64,000 nt of DNA. Origin: CAWKDC01 sp044445605. Lineage in GTDB: Bacteria > Pseudomonadota > Gammaproteobacteria > JABCZS01. The notes beneath the pieces are model-generated. The model had not been told where the DNA came from, did no database searches, and was given only the letters and a program-made list of their open reading frames with translations. Positions 8,403 to 16,841 of this stretch are shown here, one piece after another. The stretch's first letter is position 1; each line of letters opens with the position of its first letter. The stretch is from the NCBI GenBank assembly GCA_044445605.1, contig JBIOEA010000003.1:27286-91285 (forward strand), written 5' to 3'. Made by a program: the position numbers and the translations under genes.

Positions 8403-8975
8403 ATGCTGACGGTTACCGATTTACAACTTCAACGAGAAGGGCGCTCATTGCACCCCGCATTGTCGTTCGCCTTAGATAAAGGCCAGAGTTTATGGGTGAA
8501 AGGCCCCAATGGTACCGGAAAATCCTCATTGCTCAAGGCGTTATTGGGGTGGTTGCCCCATGAGGGGGTCTCAATCACCCCAGATACCAGGCTTGCCTAC
8601 CTAGGGCACCATACCGGATTGGCCTCTTACCTGACCGTTTGGCAGCATTGCGCGCTCCATCCTGCGATTAAACACTTTGACCCGCTGACCTGCACCCAGC
8701 TGCTGGGCGTTTTAGGACTAGGGAAACTGGCCCATGCTCAGATCGGGATATTATCCGCAGGACAAAAGCAGCGCTTGGCCTTGGTGCCTATCATGTTGTC
8801 GGGCGCCTCCCTATGGCTTCTGGATGAACCCTTCACCGCATTGGATACTGCCAGTGTGGCTCAGGTCAAAGCGTTGCTCAGTGGGTTCCTTGCCCAAGGC
8901 GTGGCGATGATGATTGTCTCTCATGATGATTTAGGCGATTGGGCAACCCAGACCCTTTCAATGGGGGATGCATGA
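8403..8975 (+). CDS. ccmA: heme exporter ATP-binding protein CcmA
   Basis: ATPase of the CcmABCD complex, which drives release of heme-loaded CcmE during system I cytochrome c maturation. 190 residues. The Walker A motif is GPNGTGKSS, the ABC signature is LSAGQKQRLAL and the Walker B is LWLLDEPF, followed by the switch histidine in IVSHDD. It is first in the ccm operon. Its TGA overlaps the ccmB ATG (ATGA), indicating translational coupling. Confidence 0.95.
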   Translation: MLTVTDLQLQREGRSLHPALSFALDKGQSLWVKGPNGTGKSSLLKALLGWLPHEGVSITPDTRLAYLGHHTGLASYLTVWQHCALHPAIKHFDPLTCTQLLGVLGLGKLAHAQIGILSAGQKQRLALVPIMLSGASLWLLDEPFTALDTASVAQVKALLSGFLAQGVAMMIVSHDDLGDWATQTLSMGDA

Positions 8976-9634
8976 ATACTTGGCTAGCCGCGTTTCACCG
9001 CGAAATAACATTGCTGCGTGTGCAAGTGCAACATTGGGCATTGCCCTTATGCTTTGCCGTCGCCATGCTCATCTTATTGCAATTCGCATTGGATGAATCG
9101 GCCATGATGAAGAACGTTCTGCCGAGGATGTACAGTATTATTATTTTATTGGTGATGTTTTTGATTCCCGACTACTTATTCAAGAACGACTGGCTATCGG
9201 GTTATTTGCCACAATATGCGTTATCCCCGATTGGGTTGGGCGGCGCAATGAGTGTTCGTTTGTTAGTGCAAGGCTTGTGGATGGGTGTGCCGTTGCTCAT
9301 CGTACTATTGTTATCCGTGATGGTGACAGGGTTATCACTCGCGGTAGCCACCGCGCTGATGCTCAGTTTGGTGTTGTTACTGCCGATTTTATTTTTATTA
9401 GCCGCATTTGCAGGTGCATTAACATTAACGCTGCCGCAAACGAGTTTATTAGGTGTATTGATTTTGATGCCGTTTTATTGTCCGCCCTTGATGGCGGCGC
9501 AAAGCATGGTCGTGCATGCGCAAGCGGGTTTGCCGTTTGTGTCTGAAATATATTTGTTGATCGCCATGGCGATAGGGGCTGTGGCAACATTGCCGTGGTT
9601 GATGGTCGTATTATTACGAAGAGCATTGGGGTAA
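8972..9634 (+). CDS. ccmB: heme exporter permease CcmB
   Basis: Membrane subunit of the CcmAB transporter, 220 residues from ATG 8972, which overlaps the ccmA stop. Upstream in-frame codons are ignored because the MNTWLAAFHREITLL start matches the family. Six hydrophobic helices are visible, including the characteristic FLIPDYLFKNDWLSGYLPQY segment near residues 65-85. It works in the inner membrane with CcmA and CcmC. ccmC follows after 7 nt. Confidence 0.92.
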   Translation: MNTWLAAFHREITLLRVQVQHWALPLCFAVAMLILLQFALDESAMMKNVLPRMYSIIILLVMFLIPDYLFKNDWLSGYLPQYALSPIGLGGAMSVRLLVQGLWMGVPLLIVLLLSVMVTGLSLAVATALMLSLVLLLPILFLLAAFAGALTLTLPQTSLLGVLILMPFYCPPLMAAQSMVVHAQAGLPFVSEIYLLIAMAIGAVATLPWLMVVLLRRALG

Positions 9635-9641
9635 GTGATCG

Positions 9642-10343
9642 ATGTGGAACGCCTTTAAGTCATTAATGCTCGCTAAACCGATGGAAAAGTTTCTATCGCT
9701 TATCACCCCATGGATCGGTGGCATTGCGCTCGTCATGTTGGTGGTGGGGACGGTCTGGGGCTTGTACGTTGCACCTGCTGATTACCAGCAGCAAGATGCG
9801 TACCGGATTATTTTCGTTCATGTGCCTAGCGCGTTTTTATCGTTAGGGCTTTACACGAGCATGGCGATCGCGTCTTTGCTGTATCTGATCTTCCGTGTGA
9901 AGATGTTGGAAAAGTGGGTGTGGGCTTGCGCGCCGATTGGGGCGTTGTTCACGGGGATTGCATTGATCACGGGTGCGATTTGGGGCAAGCCGATGTGGGG
10001 AACCTGGTGGGTGTGGGATGCGCGATTAACCTCTGAGCTCATTTTGTTGTTCATTTATTTAGGCGTGATCTTTTTGAAAGATGCACTGAAGGCACAGCAT
10101 CAGTCACTCATTCCAGCGCACATTTTAACCATCGTCGGTTTCGTGAATATCCCGATTGTGCATTTTTCGGTGCAATGGTGGTACACGCTGCATCAAGGCC
10201 CGACCTTATCCCAGTTTGCGCGCCCAGAAATGGCCAATGAGATGCTCATGCCTTTGTTATGGTGTTTGGTTGCATTTAAGTTGATAGCGTTTTACATGAT
10301 TTTACTGCGCTTGCGCATTTCATGCCTAGAGGAATTAACATGA
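9642..10343 (+). CDS. ccmC: heme lyase component CcmC
   Basis: Inner-membrane protein that loads heme onto CcmE. 233 residues, six membrane helices. The tryptophan-rich heme-handling motif is GKPMWGTWWVWDARLTS (about 111-127), flanked by the heme-ligand histidines in FVHVPSAF and VHFSVQWW. The stop overlaps the ccmD ATG (ATGA). Confidence 0.95.
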   Translation: MWNAFKSLMLAKPMEKFLSLITPWIGGIALVMLVVGTVWGLYVAPADYQQQDAYRIIFVHVPSAFLSLGLYTSMAIASLLYLIFRVKMLEKWVWACAPIGALFTGIALITGAIWGKPMWGTWWVWDARLTSELILLFIYLGVIFLKDALKAQHQSLIPAHILTIVGFVNIPIVHFSVQWWYTLHQGPTLSQFARPEMANEMLMPLLWCLVAFKLIAFYMILLRLRISCLEELT

Positions 10344-10465
10344 GTGGATATGCCGTTTATGTCTACAGCGCTTGGGCGATTGCATACCTGGCCATTGGGG
10401 TTTGCATCGTGCGCGAGCGTCGCAAACTGAAAGCGCTGTTGCGTGAGGTGTCCCGTGACCAATAA
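10340..10465 (+). CDS. ccmD: small heme exporter protein CcmD
   Basis: 41-residue single-pass membrane protein: short N-terminus, one helix (AVYVYSAWAIAYLAIGVCIV), then a basic cytoplasmic tail RERRKLKALLREV. CcmD stabilises CcmE in the CcmABC complex. It is identified by position between ccmC and ccmE and by this topology. It overlaps both neighbours: the start by 4 nt with ccmC, and the end by 11 nt with ccmE. Confidence 0.9.
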   Translation: MSGYAVYVYSAWAIAYLAIGVCIVRERRKLKALLREVSRDQ

Positions 10466-10880
10466 ACAAAAAAAACGCATGTTGCAAATGCTGGCCATCT
10501 TGGTGGCTGCGGGTGTTGGGATTGCTTGCGTACTGATGGCATTGAAAGAAAGCATCCAATTGTATTTCACACCGAGTGAACTGGTGAAAGCCGCTGTGAC
10601 GCAACGTCAAGTTGTCCGCATGGGCGGCATGATAATGGCTGATTCCATAAAGCGTGAGCCAAAAACCTTGCAAGTCCAATTTTTGGTCACGGATGGATTA
10701 GATACCATTCCCGTATTTTATGAAGGGGTGCTGCCTGATTTATTCCGTGAAGGGCAGGGCGTGATTGTCAAGGGTAGCTATGAGGCTGGAAAGGGCTTCA
10801 TCGCCAGTGAAGTGTTAACCAAGCATGATGAGCGCTATGTGCCGAAAGAACTTCAGCACACCCTGAAGGAGCCCACATGA
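10455..10880 (+). CDS. ccmE: periplasmic heme chaperone CcmE
   Basis: 141 residues from GTG 10455. An N-terminal anchor helix follows a basic stretch (NKQKKRML) and precedes a periplasmic OB-fold domain. The heme-binding motif HDERYVPKE near the C-terminus has the histidine that binds heme covalently and the tyrosine that ligates it. It carries heme from CcmC to CcmF. An upstream in-frame GTG at 10443 is less likely because it would lengthen the overlap with ccmD. Its stop overlaps the ccmF start (ATGA). Confidence 0.93.
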   Translation: MTNKQKKRMLQMLAILVAAGVGIACVLMALKESIQLYFTPSELVKAAVTQRQVVRMGGMIMADSIKREPKTLQVQFLVTDGLDTIPVFYEGVLPDLFREGQGVIVKGSYEAGKGFIASEVLTKHDERYVPKELQHTLKEPT

Positions 10881-12739
10881 TCCCAACGTTGTCGCATTTC
10901 TTATTGATCATGGCCTGGTTATGTGCGGCACAGGGGTTAGCCTCTGGCATCATTTGCACACGCAAGCAAAACAGCAATGCCTCATCGTTATTAACATTTT
11001 TTTTTGACGCCATGTTAGGTTGCATTTGGGCCAGTGCTGCATTACTTGTCTATTCCTATTTGCGCAGCGACTTTTCGTTGATGGTTGTCTTTGAGCATGT
11101 GCAAACGAATTTGCCTTGGTACTATCGCGTGGGTGCTATTTGGGCGGGGCATGAAGGCTCGATGATGTTATGGTTAGTGGTGCTGACATTATGGAGTGCT
11201 GTATTTCGGTTTGTGTCATTGCCAGAGCATTTTAAGCAAGTCAGTATAACGATGTTACTCACGATTTTTGTGGCTCTGTTAGCTTTTATTTTATTAGCGT
11301 CAAGTCCATTCGATCGTTTATTGCCCTTTGTGCCCATGGAAGGGCAAGACTTAAATCCATTGCTACAAGATTTAGGGATGATGTTCCATCCACCTTTATT
11401 ATATTTAGGCTATGTGGGTTTTGCGGTGCCGTATGCCATGGTACTCGCACGATTGATTTCACCGTCTGATGATGTGCGCATTGAAGCGGTGTTCAAAAAA
11501 GTGGTACTGACCGCGTGGGGATTTTTAACGATCGGTATTACGCTGGGGAGTTTCTGGGCGTATTACGAGTTAGGATGGGGCGGCTTCTGGTTTTGGGATC
11601 CCGTTGAAAACGCATCTTTGTTGCCCTGGCTGGTAGCAACGGCATTGGTGCATGCGATGATGATGCCTGCTGCCAAGCATCGTGGTTCCATGGTTGATTT
11701 GCTCACGATCTGGGCATTCGTGTTATCTTTATTAGGCACGTTTCTGGTGCGTTCCGGGTTACTGAGTTCCGTTCACAGCTTTGCAAGCGATCCCGCACGG
11801 GGCTTATTCATCCTATTGATGGTGTTATTTTTCTGGGGCATGGCGCACGTCCTATACTTTAAGCACAAGACGACGCAGCCGCATCAGGGAACATCAGTGA
11901 CATCACGCGAATCGTTTCTGACCTTAAATCAAATGTTCTTTTTAGTGATCGCGGCGACAGTATTTTTGGGCACGATATATCCTTTGATCGTTGAGGCGAT
12001 GGGGTTGGGGTTTATTTCGGTTGGGCCGCAGTATTTTAATCGCATTATTTTGCCTATTGGTGGCGTGTTAACGGCGGTGATGGGTTTGTCGGTGGCATCG
12101 CGCTTTCGTCATGCCTTGGTATTTGCGCCGCAATTGATCATGGCCTTGATTGCCTTGATCGCTGCGGTCTTGCCGGAAGGGTTACCTATTCTGGCACGTG
12201 TGGGAATAGGATTGTTTACATGGGTGTTTGCGCAGACAGCACGTGATTTGTTTGTAACACGGTTGTCAATAAAACGATTATCGATGCACATGGCGCACAT
12301 GGGGTTTGCTACGTTGGTGTTAGGGATTGCGTTGAGTCAAACGGGTGGAGTGGAAAAAGAGAATGTCATGTCACCGGGTGATGCTGTATCAATCGCAGGG
12401 AGTACGATCACGTTACAGCGGTTTGATGAGATTGCGGGCCCGAATTTTGAAGGGGTCGAAGCACGGATGCATTTGGATACACCGGGTGAGCCAGTGGTGA
12501 TCATGAAGCCGGAAAAACGATTTTATACATTTCGAGGCATTGCATTGTCTGAAACAGCGATTGACGGAAACCTGCGTCGTGATTGGTACATTGCACTGGG
12601 CGAGCCTTTGGAGAATAATGCATGGTCATTCCGTATTCAATATAAACCGTTTATTCGGTTGATTTGGTTGGGTGGGCTGATGATGGCATTGGGCATGTTT
12701 ATGGCGGTGGGGAGAATGTTAAATGATGAATCTCGATAA
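10877..12739 (+). CDS. ccmF: cytochrome c heme lyase CcmF
   Basis: Large multi-pass membrane protein, 620 residues, that attaches heme from CcmE to apocytochromes. The WWD motif is GWGGFWFWDPVENASLLPWL (about 233-252). Other conserved pieces are the region around GHEGSMMLW and histidines in MFHPPLLYLGYVG and LVHAMMMPAAKHRG. About 14 hydrophobic segments are visible. The end overlaps ccmG by 17 nt. Confidence 0.95.
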   Translation: MIPTLSHFLLIMAWLCAAQGLASGIICTRKQNSNASSLLTFFFDAMLGCIWASAALLVYSYLRSDFSLMVVFEHVQTNLPWYYRVGAIWAGHEGSMMLWLVVLTLWSAVFRFVSLPEHFKQVSITMLLTIFVALLAFILLASSPFDRLLPFVPMEGQDLNPLLQDLGMMFHPPLLYLGYVGFAVPYAMVLARLISPSDDVRIEAVFKKVVLTAWGFLTIGITLGSFWAYYELGWGGFWFWDPVENASLLPWLVATALVHAMMMPAAKHRGSMVDLLTIWAFVLSLLGTFLVRSGLLSSVHSFASDPARGLFILLMVLFFWGMAHVLYFKHKTTQPHQGTSVTSRESFLTLNQMFFLVIAATVFLGTIYPLIVEAMGLGFISVGPQYFNRIILPIGGVLTAVMGLSVASRFRHALVFAPQLIMALIALIAAVLPEGLPILARVGIGLFTWVFAQTARDLFVTRLSIKRLSMHMAHMGFATLVLGIALSQTGGVEKENVMSPGDAVSIAGSTITLQRFDEIAGPNFEGVEARMHLDTPGEPVVIMKPEKRFYTFRGIALSETAIDGNLRRDWYIALGEPLENNAWSFRIQYKPFIRLIWLGGLMMALGMFMAVGRMLNDESR

Positions 12740-13244
12740 ATGCATCATGGCCTTTTTCGTGATCCTGGTGGTCGTGATGGGCTATCTGATGATGAGTGAT
12801 CGACCGAAAGTGGTATCGGTAGGCCGCATTGGTCAGGAAGTACCTGCGTTTGCGTTATACGATTTAGAGAACAAAAAAGAGTACACACAAGATGATTTAA
12901 GGGGTGAATGGACCTTACTGAATATTTGGGCGAGCTGGTGTGCCCCATGCAAACTAGAACATCCTGTTTTACTGGAATTGGCGAAGCAAGGTTATCGGAT
13001 TGTGGGGCTTGATTTTAAAGATGTCACAAACGATGCACAAGCATTTTTGAAGCAGCGGGGTACGCCTTATGCCATCGTGCTATCAGACAAAGACGGAAAG
13101 TTAGGGTTTGATTTAGGTGTGTATGGTGTTCCTGAGACGATATTGATTGATAAAGACGGTGTGATTCGTCATCGTTTTGCGGGGATGTTCACGGAAGCAG
13201 TGTTCAGGAAGGAATTTTTGCCATTGATGCAGGAGCAGAAATGA
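12723..13244 (+). CDS. ccmG: thiol:disulfide interchange protein CcmG/DsbE
   Basis: Membrane-anchored thioredoxin-like protein, 173 residues, that keeps apocytochrome CXXCH cysteines reduced. An N-terminal helix (about 8-24) is followed by the redox site WASWCAPCKLEHP and the cis-proline region YGVPETILID. ATG 12726 is an equally good start three bases on. It overlaps ccmF at its start and ccmH at its end. Confidence 0.93.
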   Translation: MMNLDKCIMAFFVILVVVMGYLMMSDRPKVVSVGRIGQEVPAFALYDLENKKEYTQDDLRGEWTLLNIWASWCAPCKLEHPVLLELAKQGYRIVGLDFKDVTNDAQAFLKQRGTPYAIVLSDKDGKLGFDLGVYGVPETILIDKDGVIRHRFAGMFTEAVFRKEFLPLMQEQK

Positions 13245-13618
13245 GGCAGATCATCTCGGTCATCTTATTGAGTATGTTTTGTATCGTGACGGCATGGGCT
13301 CAGGCGCCTGTGTTTTCGGATCCCGTGGCTGAAAAACGGTATGAATCCTTCACGCATGGGTTGCGTTGTTTGAAATGCGAGCATCAAAGTGTGGCAGAAT
13401 CGGACTCAGATTTTTCAAAAGATGTGAAGACATGGGTGGCGCAGGCGATCACCGATGGGCGCAGTGATCAAGAAATCAAAGACATGTTGCAGGACCGTTT
13501 TGGTGACAGGATCTTTTTAAATCCGCCTTGGCAGATGAATACGTACGTGTTGTGGTTTGCGCCGTTATTATTGTGTTTGTTGGGATTGGTTATTTGGATA
13601 CGCAGGGTTAGAAAATGA
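13241..13618 (+). CDS. ccmH: cytochrome c maturation thiol oxidoreductase CcmH (N-terminal type)
   Basis: 125 residues: signal peptide (about 1-20), periplasmic three-helix domain with the redox pair LRCLKC, then a C-terminal membrane helix (VLWFAPLLLCLLGLVIWI). It reduces or holds apocytochrome for CcmF. The gene is short because the TPR half, fused in E. coli CcmH, is encoded separately by the next gene. Four-nucleotide overlap on each side. Confidence 0.93.
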   Translation: MRQIISVILLSMFCIVTAWAQAPVFSDPVAEKRYESFTHGLRCLKCEHQSVAESDSDFSKDVKTWVAQAITDGRSDQEIKDMLQDRFGDRIFLNPPWQMNTYVLWFAPLLLCLLGLVIWIRRVRK

Positions 13619-14154
13619 TAAAGATTTTAATTGGGTTATTGGTGGCGTTGATCGTGATGGTTCAAGTAGTGTATTTGGACAGGCTTAAAAAATATCGTCA
13701 TGTTTTGTTGGCTGTGTTTACGGTGGTGTTGTCGACTGGATTGTATTTCGCTTTGCGTGATCCGGTGGCGTCGTTTGCGCAGCATGTACAAAGCACCGAT
13801 TTTTCGAGCCAACCCAAGAAAATGGTTTATCATGCTACGGAAAAAGATTACGATAATTGGTACGTGCAAGCGATGCTGGCTTATGATAAAAACGATCCTA
13901 ATCTTGCCTTGGTTTATTTTGGTGAATTGTATCAATTGAGGCCACAAGATCAGTCGTATTATCGTGAGTACGCAGATTTATTGTTATCGCATGATCCAAG
14001 GAACCCTACCTTGGCTGTGATCATGCATGCATTGAAAGAACAGCCTGATCGCGATCCCGGTTGGTTATTGTTGTTTGCGCGGTATGAGCAGATGCAGGGG
14101 AACCAAGAGAAGGCGGAAAAGCTTTATCAGGAAGCATTGGGGAAATTACCGTGA
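13615..14154 (+). CDS. ccmI: CcmI-like TPR protein
   Basis: 179 residues. Two N-terminal hydrophobic helices (about 1-20 and 29-46) are followed by a soluble domain with TPR-like repeats (YVQAMLAYDKNDPNLALVYF, then LLFARYEQMQGNQEKAEKLY). In CcmI these present apocytochrome to CcmF/CcmH. It is shorter than full CcmI proteins, so the apocytochrome-binding region may be reduced. Assignment relies on position as the last ccm gene plus topology. Its stop overlaps the uppP start. Confidence 0.75.
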   Translation: MIKILIGLLVALIVMVQVVYLDRLKKYRHVLLAVFTVVLSTGLYFALRDPVASFAQHVQSTDFSSQPKKMVYHATEKDYDNWYVQAMLAYDKNDPNLALVYFGELYQLRPQDQSYYREYADLLLSHDPRNPTLAVIMHALKEQPDRDPGWLLLFARYEQMQGNQEKAEKLYQEALGKLP

Positions 14155-14951
14155 ACATCCTTTATATAACCTTCATCGCAGTCATACAAGGGCTAACGGA
14201 GTTTCTACCTATCTCCAGTTCGGGGCATTTATTGCTTATGCCTGTATTGACGGGCCAGCCCGATCAAGGTTCAGCCTTTGATGTTGCATTGCACTTGGGC
14301 ACATTGGTTGCGGTGGTCGGCTATTTCTGGAAAGATCTCTGGAAGATTGCCAAAGCGTGGTTCACGCAAGCCTTTTCATCGAAACAGTCGTTTGATGCCA
14401 AGATGGGCTGGTATTTAATTGCTGCGACGATACCAGCCATCATTGTCGGTGGATTATTAGGTGATTGGATGGACGTTCATTTACGTGATCCTCGCATTGT
14501 TGCCTACACATCGATTCTTTTTGGTATATTGCTGGGCGCAGCCGATTACCTTGGCCGAAAAGTCCGTTCCATCCCTCAAATAACGCTTTCCAATCCCATT
14601 CTGATAGGGTGCGCTCAAGCCTTGGCCCTCGTTCCAGGGACATCCCGATCAGGTATTACCATGACGGCGGGGCTGTTGCTTGGCTTTACCCGCGATGCTG
14701 CGGCCCGATTTGCCTTCTTGATGTCTGTGCCGGTTATCCTAATGGCAGGGGTTTTCAAGATGTATCAAGCCTTTTTCACCTCATCGCAAGTCATTGATGG
14801 GTGGTCCTTTGCCTATGGGGCAGGGGTGTCGGCGGTTGTCGGAATTGTAACAATTCATGTCTTTTTACGATTCATTACCAAGATCGGCATGTTACCCTTT
14901 GTTATTTATAGAGTTTTTCTAGGTCTGGCCATATTAGTCATGCTGACTTAA
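14151..14951 (+). CDS. uppP: undecaprenyl-diphosphate phosphatase UppP (BacA)
   Basis: Multi-pass membrane enzyme, 266 residues, that recycles undecaprenyl diphosphate to the monophosphate lipid carrier for peptidoglycan and surface polysaccharides. Signatures: QGLTEFLPISSSGHL near the N-terminus and LVPGTSRSGITMTAGLLLGF in the second half. The start is GTG 14151, overlapping the ccmI stop (GTGA), so it is probably co-transcribed with the ccm operon. Confidence 0.95.
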   Translation: MNILYITFIAVIQGLTEFLPISSSGHLLLMPVLTGQPDQGSAFDVALHLGTLVAVVGYFWKDLWKIAKAWFTQAFSSKQSFDAKMGWYLIAATIPAIIVGGLLGDWMDVHLRDPRIVAYTSILFGILLGAADYLGRKVRSIPQITLSNPILIGCAQALALVPGTSRSGITMTAGLLLGFTRDAAARFAFLMSVPVILMAGVFKMYQAFFTSSQVIDGWSFAYGAGVSAVVGIVTIHVFLRFITKIGMLPFVIYRVFLGLAILVMLT

Positions 14952-15035
14952 TTACTTGCTTATTGCGCTAGCACCTTGCTACACTGAGACTAAGGTTTTA
15001 ACCTAGTTTTAGAACTTAGTGAGGGCTAAAGAGCA

Positions 15036-16841
15036 ATGTTCAGTGCCATCGGCGGATTCTGGTTCAGCTTCTACATCAAGAAGGTCAGAGAACCTTTTTT
15101 TGGCTTAACGCCATTACAGCAGTATATTGTCGAATATTACGACGACAAAGACAAGGAAGCCAAGGAAGCCAAGGAAGCCAAGGAAGTCAAGGAAGTCAAG
15201 GAAGTCAAGGAAGATAAAGCAGACAACAAAGACAATCCCCTGTTAACCTACTTCTATTTTTTAACCTATGAAAAAGAAATTTTAGATCGTAAAGGAGAAG
15301 CAGAAGGGAAAGCGGGGTATAACAAGAAGCTTACATACGAAGCATCCAGAACTGCTGTGATGGAAGAGCGTACGATTGAAAACACGACTCATAAAATGCT
15401 CGTGCACATGTTGAGCTTGGTATTCATTGTGACGTTGATGATATCCGCTTCTGCAGTGAGTACTGGAAAGTTGATGGGCATGTGGGGAGAGAGTTTTGGC
15501 CCCTATGCTTATTTAATGCAAGGTTTCTTTTTTGCAACAGCCGCTGCGGCACAATGGATGATTTACCGTAAAACGGTGCCAAAAGTACTTAAAAAGTTTT
15601 TAAGCGATAGCGAGGGTTGGCATTTTAATAAACTTCGCATTCTTAAAATCACGGACAATAGATTAGAATGTAAAGACGGGACGCCACTAAACTATAGTAG
15701 ATTGGGTCTTGTTTTTTTTATGTTTTGCAGTGCACTTCTTGCTGCTTCTCTTGGCATGATTGTGCTCGATACTTCATTTGGCACAGTAGAAGAGGGGAAC
15801 GTATTTTTATCCATGCAGGCCATCAGTGCAGTAGCGTCAACTGTCTTCTTTGGAGTCGACAACTTAGGCTGGCTTCTCTGTATCGCTTCTATTGCATGTA
15901 ATTTCGCTTTATTTGTCAATGCATCGATCGAGTTTTTATTTGAAAGAGCGAATAAAAAAGAAGCTTTAAACGAAGAAACCGCTGAGAAAGGATGGACGTG
16001 GACAAAAGCGGGGGCAGTCGCAGCGCTGGTATCGCTCGTGGTGCTGAACTTTTTTGGTTTAACCGCAACCGTCATGGCCCAGTCGCAGAGCACCTTGAAC
16101 GTAGCTGCGGGTGATGATGCGGTATCTGCAGATAGTTTGTTCTCGAAGATCTTTATGCCTTCATTCACGTTCATTGCGGGCATTTGTGGTCGCGGTCTTT
16201 TTAATATTGACGCGATGAAAAATCTCCGATTATTGTTGAGTGAGATGTGGACTTATCGTGCAGATATATGGAATGAAAGCAAGAAGGATGTTAAAGACCA
16301 TGCAGGGTTGTATATGCTTGGAACCGCTTGCGCTGTGGTAGTGGGTGGTGTATTTGGATTAAGTTTTGTGGGTAAAACAGATAGTGTAGCCCTCAATGTT
16401 TTTACGAATTCAAATAGCATTCTTCCCTTCGTGATCACGCTCGGTGCAGCCATTGTTACTTTTTCTCTTTTTAAGATGGGATGCAATTATAGAGAATCGA
16501 ATAAACTTCCAGCAGAAGTGGGGAATAATTCAATATCAAATCAGCCATTACTTCAAGAGCAAAAATCGGTAAAACGTACCTTCACCTTACAAAGCGATTC
16601 GGAACGCCGCAGTGGGCAAGAATTATTCGCAATCTTAGGCAATTCGGTGAGCTCAGGTGCGTTGGCTGCGTCCAGTATTGGTGCATTTTTAATGTATGGC
16701 ACAAATCAATCGAATGAATTAAAAGTAGCATTGACAGTGCTGGCTATGTTTGCCGGTGGCTTGATGTCCATGGGTTCAGCACTCAGTCGCGTCAATGCGG
16801 AAGAGACTAAACCCGTGAACAACACTCGAAACACTCTCTAA
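15036..16841 (+). CDS. multi-pass membrane protein with a charged Lys-Glu repeat
   Basis: 601 residues, not recognised. After a short N-terminal hydrophobic patch, residues about 40-60 are a KEA/KEV tandem repeat. Then come about ten hydrophobic segments (for example MLVHMLSLVFIVTLMISASA, LGLVFFMFCSALLAASLGMI and AGAVAALVSLVVLNFFGLTA). A GAGGG ribosome site precedes ATG 15036. It overlaps the end of the convergent lipase gene by 4 nt. It could be an effector acting in host membranes, or a protection factor for the neighbouring lipase; the sequence does not decide. Confidence 0.7.
   Translation: MFSAIGGFWFSFYIKKVREPFFGLTPLQQYIVEYYDDKDKEAKEAKEAKEVKEVKEVKEDKADNKDNPLLTYFYFLTYEKEILDRKGEAEGKAGYNKKLTYEASRTAVMEERTIENTTHKMLVHMLSLVFIVTLMISASAVSTGKLMGMWGESFGPYAYLMQGFFFATAAAAQWMIYRKTVPKVLKKFLSDSEGWHFNKLRILKITDNRLECKDGTPLNYSRLGLVFFMFCSALLAASLGMIVLDTSFGTVEEGNVFLSMQAISAVASTVFFGVDNLGWLLCIASIACNFALFVNASIEFLFERANKKEALNEETAEKGWTWTKAGAVAALVSLVVLNFFGLTATVMAQSQSTLNVAAGDDAVSADSLFSKIFMPSFTFIAGICGRGLFNIDAMKNLRLLLSEMWTYRADIWNESKKDVKDHAGLYMLGTACAVVVGGVFGLSFVGKTDSVALNVFTNSNSILPFVITLGAAIVTFSLFKMGCNYRESNKLPAEVGNNSISNQPLLQEQKSVKRTFTLQSDSERRSGQELFAILGNSVSSGALAASSIGAFLMYGTNQSNELKVALTVLAMFAGGLMSMGSALSRVNAEETKPVNNTRNTL
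15153..15214 (+). repeat. 9-bp tandem repeat in the coding region
   Basis: Three copies of AAGGAAGCC followed by three of AAGGAAGTC and a partial seventh, encoding (KEA)3(KEV)3KED. The unit is in frame, so slippage would change the length of the charged linker without a frameshift. Confidence 0.9.
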
